Shown here: piece by piece, positions 30,330-38,931 of the stretch
Numbering within the stretch: the stretch's first letter is position 1
How the letters are laid out: each line of letters opens with the position of its first letter
Notes under the pieces: model-generated
Databases searched by the model: none
What the model saw: the letters and a program-made list of their open reading frames with translations, nothing else
What the model was told of the DNA's origin: nothing
Assembly: GCF_017939625.1 (NCBI RefSeq)
Contig: NZ_JAGKTC010000004.1
Span: forward strand, 208,460 to 272,459
DNA: 64,000 bases
Reading direction: 5' to 3'
Origin: Pseudoxanthomonas helianthi
GTDB lineage: Bacteria > Pseudomonadota > Gammaproteobacteria > Xanthomonadales > Xanthomonadaceae
Position numbers and translations under genes: made by a program

Positions 30330-31223
30330 TTGTCCCCCACCCCCGAACCCGTCGTCTCCGAACTGATCGAGCTGCTGTCGCTGGAGCGGCTCGAGGCCGA
30401 CCTGTTCCGCGGCCAGAGCCGCGACATCGGCACCAAGTACGTGTTCGGCGGCCAGGTGCTGGGCCAGGCGCTGTCGGCGGCGCAGGCTACCGTCGACGGC
30501 GACAGCGGCCGCCGCGCGCATTCGCTGCACGCCTACTTCCTGCGCGCCGGCGACATCGACGCGCCGATCGTCTACGACGTCGACCGCACCCGCGATGGCG
30601 GCAGCTTCTCGGTGCGCCGGGTCAGCGCGATCCAGCACGGCAAGGTGATCTTCTTCTGCGCGGCTTCGTTCCAGGGCGAGGAAAGCGGCGCCGAACACCA
30701 GCTGTCGATGCCCGAAGTGCCGCGCCCGGAAGACATCGAACCCGCGCCGGCACTGCCTGCCGAAGTGATGGCGAAACTGTCGCCGAAGGTGCAGCGCTGG
30801 CTGTCGCGGCGCGGGCCGTTCGAATTCCGCCACGTGTATCCGCGCGACGAACTGAATCCGCCCAAGCGCCCGCCGTTCCAGCAGGTGTGGTTCCGCCTGT
30901 GCGAGCCGGTCGGCGATTCGCCGGAACTGCACCGCGCGCTGCTCGCCTACGCCTCCGATTTCCAGCTGCTGGGCACGGCCAACTTCCCGCACGGCATCAG
31001 CTACTACCAGCCGAACGTGCAGATGGCTTCGCTCGACCATGCGCTGTGGTTCCACCGCCCGTTCCGTGCCGACGACTGGCTGCTGTATTCCATCGACAGC
31101 CCCAGCGCGCAGAACTCACGCGGCCTGGCGCGCGGACAGATCTTCGACCGCCACGGCCGGCTGGTCGCCAGCACCGCGCAGGAAGGGCTGATCCGCGTAT
31201 TGCCGACGGAGGCGAAGAACTGA
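30330..31223 (+). CDS. tesB: Acyl-CoA thioesterase II
   Basis: 297 codons. Double hot-dog thioesterase that hydrolyses medium- and long-chain acyl-CoA. Shows the TesB signature F-R-G-Q-S-R-D-I-G-T-K-Y-V-F-G-G-Q-V-L-G-Q-A, then H-S-L-H-A-Y-F-L-R-A-G-D, and in the second half S-L-D-H-A-L-W-F-H-R-P-F-R-A-D-D-W and S-R-G-L-A-R-G-Q-I-F. The start is TTG at 30330, the only one giving a complete N-terminus. Its stop overlaps the start of the DUF2007 gene by one base, so the two are translated together. Confidence 0.97.
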   Translation: MSPTPEPVVSELIELLSLERLEADLFRGQSRDIGTKYVFGGQVLGQALSAAQATVDGDSGRRAHSLHAYFLRAGDIDAPIVYDVDRTRDGGSFSVRRVSAIQHGKVIFFCAASFQGEESGAEHQLSMPEVPRPEDIEPAPALPAEVMAKLSPKVQRWLSRRGPFEFRHVYPRDELNPPKRPPFQQVWFRLCEPVGDSPELHRALLAYASDFQLLGTANFPHGISYYQPNVQMASLDHALWFHRPFRADDWLLYSIDSPSAQNSRGLARGQIFDRHGRLVASTAQEGLIRVLPTEAKN

Positions 31224-31717
31224 TGCGCCAGGTATTCACCAGCCAGCGCCTGGAAACCGTCGAGGGTGTCGCCAAGTTGATGGAAGACGCCGGCATCGCC
31301 GTGCACATCAGCAACGGGCGCTCGTACAAGGGCGGCATGGGCGGGCAGTTCAGCTTCAGCGACCCGAAACCGGCCCGCAAGCAGCCGGCATTGTGGATCA
31401 AGCGCCCCGAAGACCAGCCGCGCGCACGCGAAATCCTGCGCGAAGCCGGCCTGCTGGATTCGACCCGGCCGGACCAGGGCCTGAACTACGTGTTCCGCGA
31501 CAACGAGGACGAAGCGCCACGCCGCGGCAACTGGGGTTGGCGCGTCCGCGTCGCACTGCTCGCGCTGATCGCGGTGATGGCCTTCCTGACCCTCAACCGT
31601 TTCCGCCACGCGCAGCAGGCCCGCCAGCAGGCCGCGCCGCAGGTCCAGCAGCAACAGCAGAAGCCGGAGGCGCAGGAAGAAGAGGAAGTGCGCGTGCGGT
31701 TGACGCCGACGAAATGA
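31223..31717 (+). CDS. DUF2007 membrane protein ('pathogenicity-like' protein)
   Basis: 164 codons. The ATG at 31223 overlaps the tesB stop (TGATG). The N-terminal 90 residues form a DUF2007-like domain (M-R-Q-V-F-T-S-Q-R-L-E-T-V-E-G-V-A-K-L-M-E-D-A-G-I) resembling PII-like signal-transducing folds. A single transmembrane helix follows at about 108-124 (V-A-L-L-A-L-I-A-V-M-A-F-L). The C-terminal tail is rich in Gln and Glu, with runs of each, and is probably disordered. Xanthomonas homologues are labelled pathogenicity-like, but no activity is established. Confidence 0.82.
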   Translation: MRQVFTSQRLETVEGVAKLMEDAGIAVHISNGRSYKGGMGGQFSFSDPKPARKQPALWIKRPEDQPRAREILREAGLLDSTRPDQGLNYVFRDNEDEAPRRGNWGWRVRVALLALIAVMAFLTLNRFRHAQQARQQAAPQVQQQQQKPEAQEEEEVRVRLTPTK

Positions 31718-31727
31718 CCGAGAGCCT

Positions 31728-31757
31728 TGTCATCCCGACCGCAGCGCAGGGATGACA
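31728..31757. repeat. GTCATCCC-type palindrome
   Basis: TTGTCATCCC and GGGATGACAA flank CGACCGCAGCGCA, forming a 10-bp stem 11 bp after the DUF2007 stop codon. Confidence 0.7.
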
Positions 31758-31784
31758 AAAGGATTTCTGTGCAATACGGGCCAA

Positions 31785-31818
31785 CGAAAAACCCGCGCCT
31801 TCCGGCGCGGGTTTTTCG
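31785..31818. terminator. Bidirectional Rho-independent terminator
   Basis: CGAAAAACCCGCGCC and GGCGCGGGTTTTTCG pair around TTCC. T-runs on both sides let it serve the tesB-DUF2007 unit on the plus strand and the EF-hand gene on the minus strand. Confidence 0.92.
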
Positions 31819-31837
31819 TTTCCGTCATGCGCTTCGG

Positions 31838-32398
31838 TCAGGGCTTCGGCGGGGGCGCATCGATCGGGCCGCCGCGCATCTGGTGCGCCGGCTTCGCCGC
31901 GTCGAACTCGGCGCGGCTCAGCTTGCCGTCCTTGTCGGCATCGGCCTTGGCGAACCATTCGTCGCGATGTTGCTTCATGCGTTGCTCGCGGTCGGCCTTG
32001 TCCAGGTAGCCGTCCTTGTTCGCGTCCATCTCGTCGAAGCGTGAGGCCATCGGGCCCTTGGCGGCTTCGGCCTTGCTGATGCGGCCGTCCTTGTCGGTGT
32101 CGAGTTCGGCGAAGCGGTCGTACATGCCGCCGTTGCGACGACGCATGCCGTCGCGATGCGGGCGTTCGCTGGCGTCCAGCTTGCCGTCCTTGTTCTTGTC
32201 CAGGCTGTCGAACTTCTCGGCCAGGCGCGGGACCTTCGCCGCTTCGGCGCGATCGATCGCGCCGTCGCCGTTGGCGTCCAGCTTCGCGTGCACGCGCGGC
32301 GCGTCCTTGGCGGCGTCGGACTGGGCTGCGGCGAACGCGGCGCCGCCGGCGGTCAGGCTGGCCAGCACGGCGACGACCAGCAGGGGCTTGTGTTTCAT
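31838..32398 (-). CDS. Exported EF-hand calcium-binding protein with five loops
   Basis: 186 codons. A signal peptide ends near G-G-A-A-F-A-A-A-Q. Five 12-residue EF loops follow: D-A-N-G-D-G-A-I-D-R-A-E (41-52), D-K-N-K-D-G-K-L-D-A-S-E (67-78), D-T-D-K-D-G-R-I-S-K-A-E (100-111), D-A-N-K-D-G-Y-L-D-K-A-D (125-136, Asp at the last position) and D-A-D-K-D-G-K-L-S-R-A-E (153-164). The tail ends P-P-P-K-P. Likely a periplasmic calcium sensor or buffer. ATG at 32398 is preceded by GAGGA and starts a clean signal peptide. Divergent from bpt. Confidence 0.9.
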   Translation of the reverse strand: MKHKPLLVVAVLASLTAGGAAFAAAQSDAAKDAPRVHAKLDANGDGAIDRAEAAKVPRLAEKFDSLDKNKDGKLDASERPHRDGMRRRNGGMYDRFAELDTDKDGRISKAEAAKGPMASRFDEMDANKDGYLDKADREQRMKQHRDEWFAKADADKDGKLSRAEFDAAKPAHQMRGGPIDAPPPKP

Positions 32399-32574
32399 GG
32401 CGATTCCTCGGTGGATGGCGGCAGGTTGCCGACCCCCGGGAAAACGCATGGCCGCGCGCCGGGTTGACGCCGGCGCAACACGTTCAGGCTGCGGACGGTC
32501 TCCACTCCGGCGACGCGCCCGACGCAGTATGCTGACCGCATGCGCCCCGCCTTCGCCAACCACGCAATCGCCTG

Positions 32575-33327
32575 ATGGGTACCGACAGCGCCAGCTCCGG
32601 CGACGACCTGCGCCTGTTCCACACCGGCGAGCACCCGTGCGGCTACTGGCCGGAACGCACCGCGCGCGACCTGGTGCTGGACCCGCGCGACCCGCGCCTG
32701 CCGAAGTTCTACCCGACCGCGCTGGGCTGGGGTTTCCGTCGCTCCGGCGACCTGGTCTACCGGCCGCACTGCCAGCACTGCCAGGCCTGCGTCGCGGTGC
32801 GCATTCCCGTGCACGATTTCCGCCCCGACCGCGGCCAGCGCCGCTGCGCCGCGCGCAATGCGCACATCGAATCGCGCATCGTCGCGGCCGAGCGCAACGA
32901 GGAACACTTCGCCCTGTACCGGCGCTACCTGGCGGCGCGCCACCGCCACGGCGGCATGGACGACCACAGTCCGCTGGAATTCGACCAGTTCCTGATCGGC
33001 AGCTGGTCGCAGGGCCGTTTCCTCGAGCTGCGCGACCGCAGCGACGACGGCCACGGCAAACTGGTCGCGGTCGCGGTCACCGACGTCGTGCCCGGCGCGC
33101 TGTCGGCGGTCTATACCTTCTACGATCCCGATTACGAAGCGAACGGCCTGGGCACGCTGGCGATCCTGCGCCAGCTGGAATGGGCGCAGCGCGAATACCG
33201 CAGCCACCTGTACCTCGGCTACTGGATCGACGGCCACCGCAAGATGGACTACAAGCGCCGTTACCACCCGCTGGAATGGTTCGATGGCCGCGAGTGGCGG
33301 CGCGATACGCTGCCGCAGCGCGGCTGA
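32575..33327 (+). CDS. bpt: Aspartate/glutamate leucyltransferase
   Basis: 250 codons. Adds leucine from Leu-tRNA to proteins with N-terminal Asp or Glu, marking them for ClpS/ClpAP degradation (N-end rule). Diagnostic residues: [11 protein letters not shown] near the start, the Cys-rich [24 protein letters not shown], and [14 protein letters not shown], which closes the GNAT-like fold. Sometimes labelled arginyltransferase (ATE1-like); the bacterial Bpt group is the better match. Single gene. Confidence 0.95.
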   Translation: MGTDSASSGDDLRLFHTGEHPCGYWPERTARDLVLDPRDPRLPKFYPTALGWGFRRSGDLVYRPHCQHCQACVAVRIPVHDFRPDRGQRRCAARNAHIESRIVAAERNEEHFALYRRYLAARHRHGGMDDHSPLEFDQFLIGSWSQGRFLELRDRSDDGHGKLVAVAVTDVVPGALSAVYTFYDPDYEANGLGTLAILRQLEWAQREYRSHLYLGYWIDGHRKMDYKRRYHPLEWFDGREWRRDTLPQRG

Positions 33328-33369
33328 GCGCGACATGCCGGCGCAATGCGGGCATGCCAGAATCGGTGC

Positions 33370-34590
33370 ATGCGCCTTTCCATCCTGCTGTTCCCGGTGT
33401 TTGCCCTGGCCGCCTGCACGACGATGACCCGCGGCGACGAGGCGCCGTCCGTGGCCGGCGCGAAAACGCTGCGCGTGGCGACCTACAACACCTCGCTGTA
33501 TTCGGACGACGCGGGTGGCCTGGTCCGTGAACTGGAAGGCGACAGCGCCCACGCGCGCAAGATCGCCGCGGTGCTGCAGAAGGTGCGTCCCGACCTGGTG
33601 CTGTTGAACGAATTCGATTACGACGAGTCCGGGCGCGCCGCGGACCTGTTCCAGCGCAAATACCTGGAAGCCGCGCAACCCGGCGGCGGCGAACCGTTGC
33701 GCTACCCGTACCGTTACCTCGCCCCGGTCAACACCGGCGTACCCAGCGGGCTCGACCTGGACGGCAACGGCGCCACCGGCGGAAACGGACGCAACCGCGG
33801 CAACGATGCCTGGGGCTACGGCCTGCATCCGGGGCAATACGGCATGCTGGTGCTGTCGCGTCATCCGATCGATGCGGAGCAGGCACGCACGTTCCGGTTG
33901 TTGAAATGGAGCGCCCTGCCCGACGCGACGCCGCCCATCGATCCGGCTTCGCGCCGCGCGTTCTATCCCGACGCGATCTGGCGGCAATTGCGCCTGTCTT
34001 CGAAATCGCACTGGGACGTGCCGATACGCACGCCGGGCGGCGTGGTCCATTTCCTGGTCTCGCATCCGACGCCGCCGGTGTTCGATGGCCCGGAGGATCG
34101 CAATGGCCTGCGCAACGCCGACGAAATCCGCCTGTGGCGGGAATACCTGTCGCCCGGAGACAAGCCCTGGCTATGCGACGACGCCGGACGTTGCGGCGGA
34201 CTCGCCGAAGGCGAACGCTTCATCATCGCCGGCGACCTCAACAACGATCCCGTCGACGGCGATGGGCGCCACGACGCCATCGTCGAGCTGCTGGAACATC
34301 CGCGCGTGATGCGCATGGCCACGCCGCGCAGCGAAGGCGGCGCGGAGACCGCGCGGGACTATGCGGCGAAGGGCATCGTGCATCGCGGCGCGCCGGAGCA
34401 CGTTACCGGCGACTTCGGTCCGAAGGCCGGCGCGATGCGCCTGGATTACGTGCTGCCTTCGGTCGGCTTCGCCCTGAAAGACAGCGGCGTGTTCTGGCCG
34501 AAGAAGAGCGATCCCGATGCCGCCATCGCCGACGGCAGCGACCATCATTTGGTGTGGGTAGACCTGCAACTGCAGGAGCGGGCCCCGTAG
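33370..34590 (+). CDS. Endonuclease/exonuclease/phosphatase family lipoprotein
   Basis: 406 codons. Lipoprotein signal with lipobox L-A-A-C (Cys16). The EEP fold shows L-R-V-A-T-Y-N-T-S at the first strand, L-V-L-L-N-E-F-D-Y-D (metal-binding Glu), I-I-A-G-D-L-N-N-D-P (catalytic Asp/Asn) and G-S-D-H-H-L-V (final His). Long inserts rich in Gly, such as D-L-D-G-N-G-A-T-G-G-N-G, resemble those of large exported EEP proteins. Probably a periplasmic or surface phosphodiesterase/nuclease; substrate unknown. The TAG stop at 34588-34590 is formed by the GTAG head of an adjoining REP palindrome, so the last codons may have been reshaped by that insertion. Confidence 0.87.
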   Translation: MRLSILLFPVFALAACTTMTRGDEAPSVAGAKTLRVATYNTSLYSDDAGGLVRELEGDSAHARKIAAVLQKVRPDLVLLNEFDYDESGRAADLFQRKYLEAAQPGGGEPLRYPYRYLAPVNTGVPSGLDLDGNGATGGNGRNRGNDAWGYGLHPGQYGMLVLSRHPIDAEQARTFRLLKWSALPDATPPIDPASRRAFYPDAIWRQLRLSSKSHWDVPIRTPGGVVHFLVSHPTPPVFDGPEDRNGLRNADEIRLWREYLSPGDKPWLCDDAGRCGGLAEGERFIIAGDLNNDPVDGDGRHDAIVELLEHPRVMRMATPRSEGGAETARDYAAKGIVHRGAPEHVTGDFGPKAGAMRLDYVLPSVGFALKDSGVFWPKKSDPDAAIADGSDHHLVWVDLQLQERAP

Positions 34591-34659
34591 AGTCGAGCTT
34601 GCTCGACTGCTCTTGCTTCTCGTCAAGAAAGAAAAGCAGTCGAGCAAGCTCGACTCTAC
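34587..34659. repeat. GTAG-headed REP pair (copy c)
   Basis: Units 34587-34610 and 34636-34659. The left head overlaps and supplies the stop codon of the upstream lipoprotein gene; the right unit ends 3 bp before the stop of the minus-strand gene at 34663. Confidence 0.9.
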
Positions 34660-34662
34660 GGA

Positions 34663-34989
34663 TCACGCGACCGGCGTGATCGGCGGCGTCGCGGGCGTCG
34701 CCGGCTTCACCATCGGGCGCGGGCCGAAGCCGAAGCTGCTGCCGTCGCTGTGCGCGGACACGATCATGCGGATCATGCTGCTGGGCACCATCAGCTCCAG
34801 CTCGACGTTGTGCCCATCGGGGCTCTGCCCCACCAGGGTCATCTCGGTGAACGCGCCGGCGGTGTCGATTTCCTTGCAGAAGATGTGCGGGCCCTCGGCC
34901 TGTCCGGTCAGATAGGGCTTGACCGCATCGCCGAGCGCTTCCAGCGCCTGCGGGAAGAAAAACACTGCGTAGCCTTCGCTTGCGTTCAT
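34663..34989 (-). CDS. Small protein encoded behind purT
   Basis: 108 codons, ATG at 34989. No family recognised with confidence. The N-terminal part (Y-A-V-F-F-F-P-Q-A-L-E-A-L-G-D-A-V-K-P-Y) looks amphipathic and the middle G-P-H-I-F-C-K-E-I-D-T-A-G is well conserved in style. The C-terminus is Pro/Thr/Ala-rich, ending P-A-T-P-A-T-P-P-I-T-P-V-A. No signal peptide. It follows purT by 10 bp and is almost certainly cotranscribed with it. Confidence 0.7.
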   Translation of the reverse strand: MNASEGYAVFFFPQALEALGDAVKPYLTGQAEGPHIFCKEIDTAGAFTEMTLVGQSPDGHNVELELMVPSSMIRMIVSAHSDGSSFGFGPRPMVKPATPATPPITPVA

Positions 34990-34999
34990 GGATTGCGCC

Positions 35000-36184
35000 T
35001 TACTCGAGTCCGATGGTGATGGCGGCGGCCGCCTCGCGCGCAGTCGCGCGGGCGGCGTCGATTTTTTCCCCGCGCGCCAGGGTCACGCCGACCCGGCGAT
35101 GGCCTTCGACGCGGGGCTTGCCGAACAACCGCAACGCGGTATCCGGTGCCTGCAAGGCCGCTTCGACATTCGAGAACATCGGCACGCCATGGCCGTGGGC
35201 CAGCATCGCGCACGAGGCCGACGGACCGTTCTGACGGATGACGGGAATGGGAAGTCCGAGAATCGCCCGCGCGTGGAGGGCGAATTCCGACAATTCCTGC
35301 GAGACCAGCGTGACCAGGCCGGTATCGTGCGGACGCGGCGAAACCTCGCTGAACCACACCTCATTGCCCTTGACGAACAATTCCACGCCGAAGAGGCCCC
35401 AACCGCCGAGATCGTCGGTGACCGCCTTCGCGATCTCCTGCGCGCGTTGCAGCGCGCGCGGCGACATCGGCTGCGGCTGCCAGCTTTCGCGGTAGTCGCC
35501 GTCCTTCTGCAAATGGCCGATGGGTTCGCAGAAGCTCGTGCCGTCGGCGTGGCGCACGGTCAGCAGGGTGATCTCGTAGTCGAAGTCGATGAAGCCTTCG
35601 AGGATGCAGCGGCCGGCACCAGCACGTCCGCCGGTCTGCGCGACTTCCCAGGCCGGGCCGATCTCGGCTTCGCTGCGGACGATGCTCTGGCCATGGCCCG
35701 AAGACGACATCACCGGCTTGACCACGCAGGGCAGCCCGACCGCGGCGATGGCCTCGCGGTACTCGGCCTCCGTATCGACGAAGCGGTACGGCGAAGTCGG
35801 CAGGCCCAGCGTTTCCGCGGCCAGGCGGCGGATGCCTTCGCGATCCATGGTCAGGCGGGCGGCGCGGGCGGTGGGCACGACCTTCTGGCCACGGTCGCGC
35901 TCGAGTTCCACCAGGGTTTCGGTGTGGATGGCCTCGATCTCGGGTACGACCAGGTGTGGCTTTTCCTGGTCGATCAGCGCCCTTAGCGCGGCGGGGTCGA
36001 GCATGTCCAGCACATGGCTGCGGTGCGCGACCTGCATCGCCGGGGCATTGGCGTAGCGGTCGGCGGCGATGACCTCGACCCCCAGCCGCTGCAGTTCGAT
36101 GGCGACCTCCTTGCCCAATTCGCCCGAGCCGAGCAGCAGGACGCGGGTGGCGGACGGGCTGAGCGGGGTACCGAACTGGGTCAT
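35000..36184 (-). CDS. purT: Formate-dependent phosphoribosylglycinamide formyltransferase
   Basis: 394 codons. ATP-grasp enzyme that makes formyl-GAR from GAR, formate and ATP, the folate-independent route for step 3 of purine synthesis. Starts with [20 protein letters not shown]-grasp features include [14 protein letters not shown] and [12 protein letters not shown]. The C-terminal part [16 protein letters not shown] and [14 protein letters not shown] are diagnostic. Upstream it is divergent from the SPFH operon. Confidence 0.97.
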   Translation of the reverse strand: MTQFGTPLSPSATRVLLLGSGELGKEVAIELQRLGVEVIAADRYANAPAMQVAHRSHVLDMLDPAALRALIDQEKPHLVVPEIEAIHTETLVELERDRGQKVVPTARAARLTMDREGIRRLAAETLGLPTSPYRFVDTEAEYREAIAAVGLPCVVKPVMSSSGHGQSIVRSEAEIGPAWEVAQTGGRAGAGRCILEGFIDFDYEITLLTVRHADGTSFCEPIGHLQKDGDYRESWQPQPMSPRALQRAQEIAKAVTDDLGGWGLFGVELFVKGNEVWFSEVSPRPHDTGLVTLVSQELSEFALHARAILGLPIPVIRQNGPSASCAMLAHGHGVPMFSNVEAALQAPDTALRLFGKPRVEGHRRVGVTLARGEKIDAARATAREAAAAITIGLE

Positions 36185-36257
36185 GGCGGACGGATCGTCG
36201 AGGGGGCCGCCATTCTAGCCAGCGGGCCGGCAGCCCGCCGACGAACGGTTATTGAAC

Positions 36258-36276
36258 TTGATATCAATTTGATATC
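36258..36276 (+). promoter_or_regulatory. Paired TTGATATC repeats upstream of the SPFH operon
   Basis: TTGATATC occurs at 36258-36265 and 36269-36276, start to start 11 bp, one helical turn. The first copy is part of the palindrome TTGATATCAA (36258-36267). This AT-rich patch in GC-rich DNA lies 30 bp before the SPFH start codon. It could be an operator, possibly for the Arc-type protein in the operon, and may overlap the promoter. Confidence 0.55.
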
Positions 36277-36305
36277 TACTTTTGCCGAACCCGGAGGAAC
36301 CACCC

Positions 36306-37190
36306 ATGAAAGAGAACCCCATCCGCTCGCTGCCCGGCATCCCCTTCCTGCTCGGCGTACTGGTCGTTGGCCTGCTGGCCGGCTGGCTGGTCGTCACCGG
36401 CATCGGGCCCGACCTCAAGGGCGTCGGTCCGGCATCGCCGGCCAGGCTCCTCGCAGGCATCGTCGTCGGCATCGTCGCCTTCCTCAGCCTGATCGGCCTG
36501 TACACCGTGCAACCCAACCAGGCCGCGGTGCTGAGCCTGTTCGGCAAGTACATCGGCACGGTCAAGGACAACGGCCTGCGCTGGAACAACCCCTTCTACG
36601 CCAAGCGCAAGGTCAGCCAGCGCGTGCGCAACTTCGAATCCGGCAAGCTCAAGGTCAACGAACTGGACGGCAGCCCGATCGAGATCGCCGCGGTGATCGT
36701 GTGGCAGGTGGTGGACAGCGCCGAGGCGGTGTTCAACGTCGACGACTACGAAAGCTTCGTCCACATCCAGTCCGAATCCGCGCTGCGCACGATGGCCACC
36801 AGCTATCCGTACGACCAGCACGAGGAGGGCCAGGTCGCCCTGCGCAGCCACGCCACCGAGATTTCCCAGCACCTGAAGGACGAACTGGCCGAACGCCTCG
36901 CCGATGCCGGCGTGCAGGTGCTCGACGCGCGCATCAGCCACCTCGCCTATGCGCCGGAAATCGCCCAGGCCATGCTGCAGCGCCAGCAGGCCAACGCGAT
37001 CATCGCCGCGCGCACCCGCATCGTCGCCGGCGCGGTCGGCATGGTCGAAATGGCCCTGGCCGAACTGCAGAAGAACGGCGTGGTGCAGCTCGACGAGGAG
37101 CGCAAGGCGGCGATGGTCAGCAACTTGCTGGTGGTGTTGTGCGGCGAACGCGCGACCCAGCCGATCGTCAACGCCGGCACGTTGTACTGA
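36306..37190 (+). CDS. SPFH/Band 7 domain membrane protein
   Basis: 294 codons, first gene of an overlapping operon. Two N-terminal transmembrane helices ([14 protein letters not shown], about 13-29, and [14 protein letters not shown], about 51-68) are followed by an SPFH domain: [24 protein letters not shown], and [19 protein letters not shown] helical region and short tail complete it. Related to flotillin/stomatin scaffolds of membrane microdomains. ATG at 36306 has GGAGG 9 bases upstream. Partners are an Arc-type protein and a DUF4177 protein. Confidence 0.92.
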   Translation: MKENPIRSLPGIPFLLGVLVVGLLAGWLVVTGIGPDLKGVGPASPARLLAGIVVGIVAFLSLIGLYTVQPNQAAVLSLFGKYIGTVKDNGLRWNNPFYAKRKVSQRVRNFESGKLKVNELDGSPIEIAAVIVWQVVDSAEAVFNVDDYESFVHIQSESALRTMATSYPYDQHEEGQVALRSHATEISQHLKDELAERLADAGVQVLDARISHLAYAPEIAQAMLQRQQANAIIAARTRIVAGAVGMVEMALAELQKNGVVQLDEERKAAMVSNLLVVLCGERATQPIVNAGTLY

Positions 37191-37202
37191 GCGGCCGGCA
37201 TC

Positions 37203-37388
37203 GTGGCAGAGAAGAAAGCCTATCCGCTGCGCATCAACGCCGAGGTCCTCGCCGCGGCGCAGCGCTGGGCCGACGACGAGTTGCGCAGCCTCAACGCGCA
37301 GATCGAGTACGCGCTGCGCGACGCGCTGCGCAAGGCGGGACGGCTGCCGAACAACAAGCCGGACAACGAAGAAGGAGAGGAACCATGA
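37203..37388 (+). CDS. Arc-family ribbon-helix-helix protein
   Basis: 61 codons, GTG start at 37203. The ribbon-helix-helix fold is recognised in [17 protein letters not shown] and [20 protein letters not shown], like the Arc DNA-binding domain. The acidic tail ends E-E-G-E-E-P. It sits 12 bp after the SPFH gene and its stop overlaps the DUF4177 start by four bases. In many bacteria an Arc-type gene follows SPFH in exactly this position. It could regulate its own operon through the TTGATATC repeats, which is inference. Confidence 0.85.
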   Translation: MAEKKAYPLRINAEVLAAAQRWADDELRSLNAQIEYALRDALRKAGRLPNNKPDNEEGEEP

Positions 37389-37564
37389 GCAAGCGCTGGA
37401 CCTACCAGGTGATCGAAGTGAAGCTGCAGATGTTCGGCAAACCCATCACCGAACGCGCGCAGGAAGAACTGAACCGTGTCGGCCAACTCGGCTGGGAACT
37501 GGTGTCGGCCGTCCAGTCCGAGGCCATGGATTCGATCCGCCTGTTCCTGAAAAAGGAAGCATGA
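37385..37564 (+). CDS. DUF4177 domain protein
   Basis: 59 codons. DUF4177 is recognised by W-T-Y-Q-V-I-E-V-K near the start and [15 protein letters not shown] at about 29-43; family members are about this size and have no known reaction. Its ATG overlaps the Arc stop and its stop overlaps the start of the CPBP gene (ATGA at both junctions), so translation of all three is coupled. Confidence 0.85.
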   Translation: MSKRWTYQVIEVKLQMFGKPITERAQEELNRVGQLGWELVSAVQSEAMDSIRLFLKKEA

Positions 37565-38367
37565 GGATGCAGTCCGCCGCCCTGCCCTCGCCGTGGAAAC
37601 CCGACCTGAAGGTCGCGGCGGTTTTCGCCGTCGTTGCCGGCTTGGCCACGGCTGCGCTGATTCCATACCTGATGCAGATGATGCCGGACAGGTTCGCGCG
37701 CATCCCGGTGCCGCTGTGGGTGCTGGTGGTCGCGCAGGCGATCCAGGCTTGCATCGTACTGGGCGGCCTGTCCCTGCTCGGCCTGCGCATGGGCCACCGC
37801 GTCGGCCTGGGCGCGCCCCTGCTGCAGCACTGGATCAATCGCCAGCCGCTGGAGAAATCCGGCCTGAAGCCGTTGAATTCCGCCCTGCTCGGCGCGCTCG
37901 CCGCCGTGCTGGTGATCGGCGCATCGATGGCGATCGATCCGTTCCTGCCGCCCATGCAGCATCCGCCGGCCGAAGTGGGGGGCGCGCAATCGGCGTTCAA
38001 CGGATTCCTCGCTTCTTTTTATGGCGGCATTGCCGAAGAACTGCAGTTGCGCCTGTTCCTGATGACCTTGCTGGTGTGGATTGCCGCAAAGGTCAAGGGC
38101 GCGCAGCCGCGCGACGCCACCTATTGGAATGCCATCATCGCCGCTGCCCTCCTGTTCGGCGCCGGCCACCTCCCCGCCGCAAATCACGTGTGGGGGCTCG
38201 ACGCGATGGTCGTGATACGCACCGTGCTGCTCAACGCGCTGGCCGGCGTGGCCTTCGGCTGGCTGTACTGGAAACGCGGCCTGGAAATGGCCATCGTCGG
38301 CCACTTCGCCGCCGATATCGTGCTGCACGTGCTCGGACCGCTGCTCTCGCACGGAGCCTCGCCGTGA
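37561..38367 (+). CDS. CPBP family intramembrane metalloprotease
   Basis: 268 codons, about eight transmembrane helices. The CAAX-protease-and-bacteriocin-processing (ABI/CPBP) motifs are present: E-E-L-Q-L-R in G-G-I-A-E-E-L-Q-L-R-L-F, followed by F-G-A-G-H-L-P-A and a late H-F-A-A-D. These supply the glutamates and histidines expected for catalysis. Homologues process prenylated peptides or bacteriocins, but this protein's substrate is unknown. ATG at 37561 overlaps the DUF4177 stop; its own stop overlaps the next gene's GTG. Confidence 0.85.
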   Translation: MRMQSAALPSPWKPDLKVAAVFAVVAGLATAALIPYLMQMMPDRFARIPVPLWVLVVAQAIQACIVLGGLSLLGLRMGHRVGLGAPLLQHWINRQPLEKSGLKPLNSALLGALAAVLVIGASMAIDPFLPPMQHPPAEVGGAQSAFNGFLASFYGGIAEELQLRLFLMTLLVWIAAKVKGAQPRDATYWNAIIAAALLFGAGHLPAANHVWGLDAMVVIRTVLLNALAGVAFGWLYWKRGLEMAIVGHFAADIVLHVLGPLLSHGASP

Positions 38368-38915
38368 GGGACCGTGACGCCACGCAGGACTTCCCGCTGC
38401 AGCCGTTGCATGCGGCCTCCTGGGCCATCCTAGTCGCCATCGTCGCGGCCGTCGTCATTGGCGTGCTGTTCGTGCCACGGCACCAGGCCACGCCGATGCC
38501 GCCCTGGTTGCCGCTGCTGCTCGTGCTGGCGGTGGGGATCCCCCTGCTCGCACTGCGTCGCCGTCGCATCCGCGTCGACGGACGCGAACTTTGCGTGGCC
38601 GCGACCTTCTATACCCGGCGCACCCCGATCGATGCGCTCGACCTGGACCACGCGCGTGTCGTGGATCTGGCCGAACGCACCGAGTTGAAGCCGACGCTGA
38701 AGACCAACGGCTTCAACCTGCCCTTTTTCCAGGCAGGCCACTATCGCCTGCGCAACCGCAACAAGGCGTTCTGCCTGCTGACCGGCCGCGAACGCGTGCT
38801 GGTCCTGCCGCAACGCGACGGGCGATTCATCCTGCTCAGCCCCGAGAAACCCCAGGCGCTGCTCGATGCCCTGCGCGCATCCGGCCCATTCCCGCAAAGT
38901 CGTCCGTTCCGGTGA
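38364..38915 (+). CDS. Two-helix membrane protein with PH-like domain
   Basis: 183 codons from GTG at 38364, overlapping the CPBP stop (GTGA). Two adjacent transmembrane helices at about 20-35 (I-L-V-A-I-V-A-A-V-V-I-G-V-L) and 47-62 (W-L-P-L-L-L-V-L-A-V-G-I-P-L-L) precede a cytoplasmic domain with R-R-R-I-R-V-D-G-R-E-L, T-F-Y-T-R-R-T-P-I-D and L-L-S-P-E-K-P-Q-A-L-L-D-A-L, a pattern like bacterial PH (bPH2) domains. It is the fifth overlapping member of the SPFH operon. Function unknown. Confidence 0.75.
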   Translation: MRDRDATQDFPLQPLHAASWAILVAIVAAVVIGVLFVPRHQATPMPPWLPLLLVLAVGIPLLALRRRRIRVDGRELCVAATFYTRRTPIDALDLDHARVVDLAERTELKPTLKTNGFNLPFFQAGHYRLRNRNKAFCLLTGRERVLVLPQRDGRFILLSPEKPQALLDALRASGPFPQSRPFR

Positions 38916-38931
38916 AGCTTAAGGAGACCCC

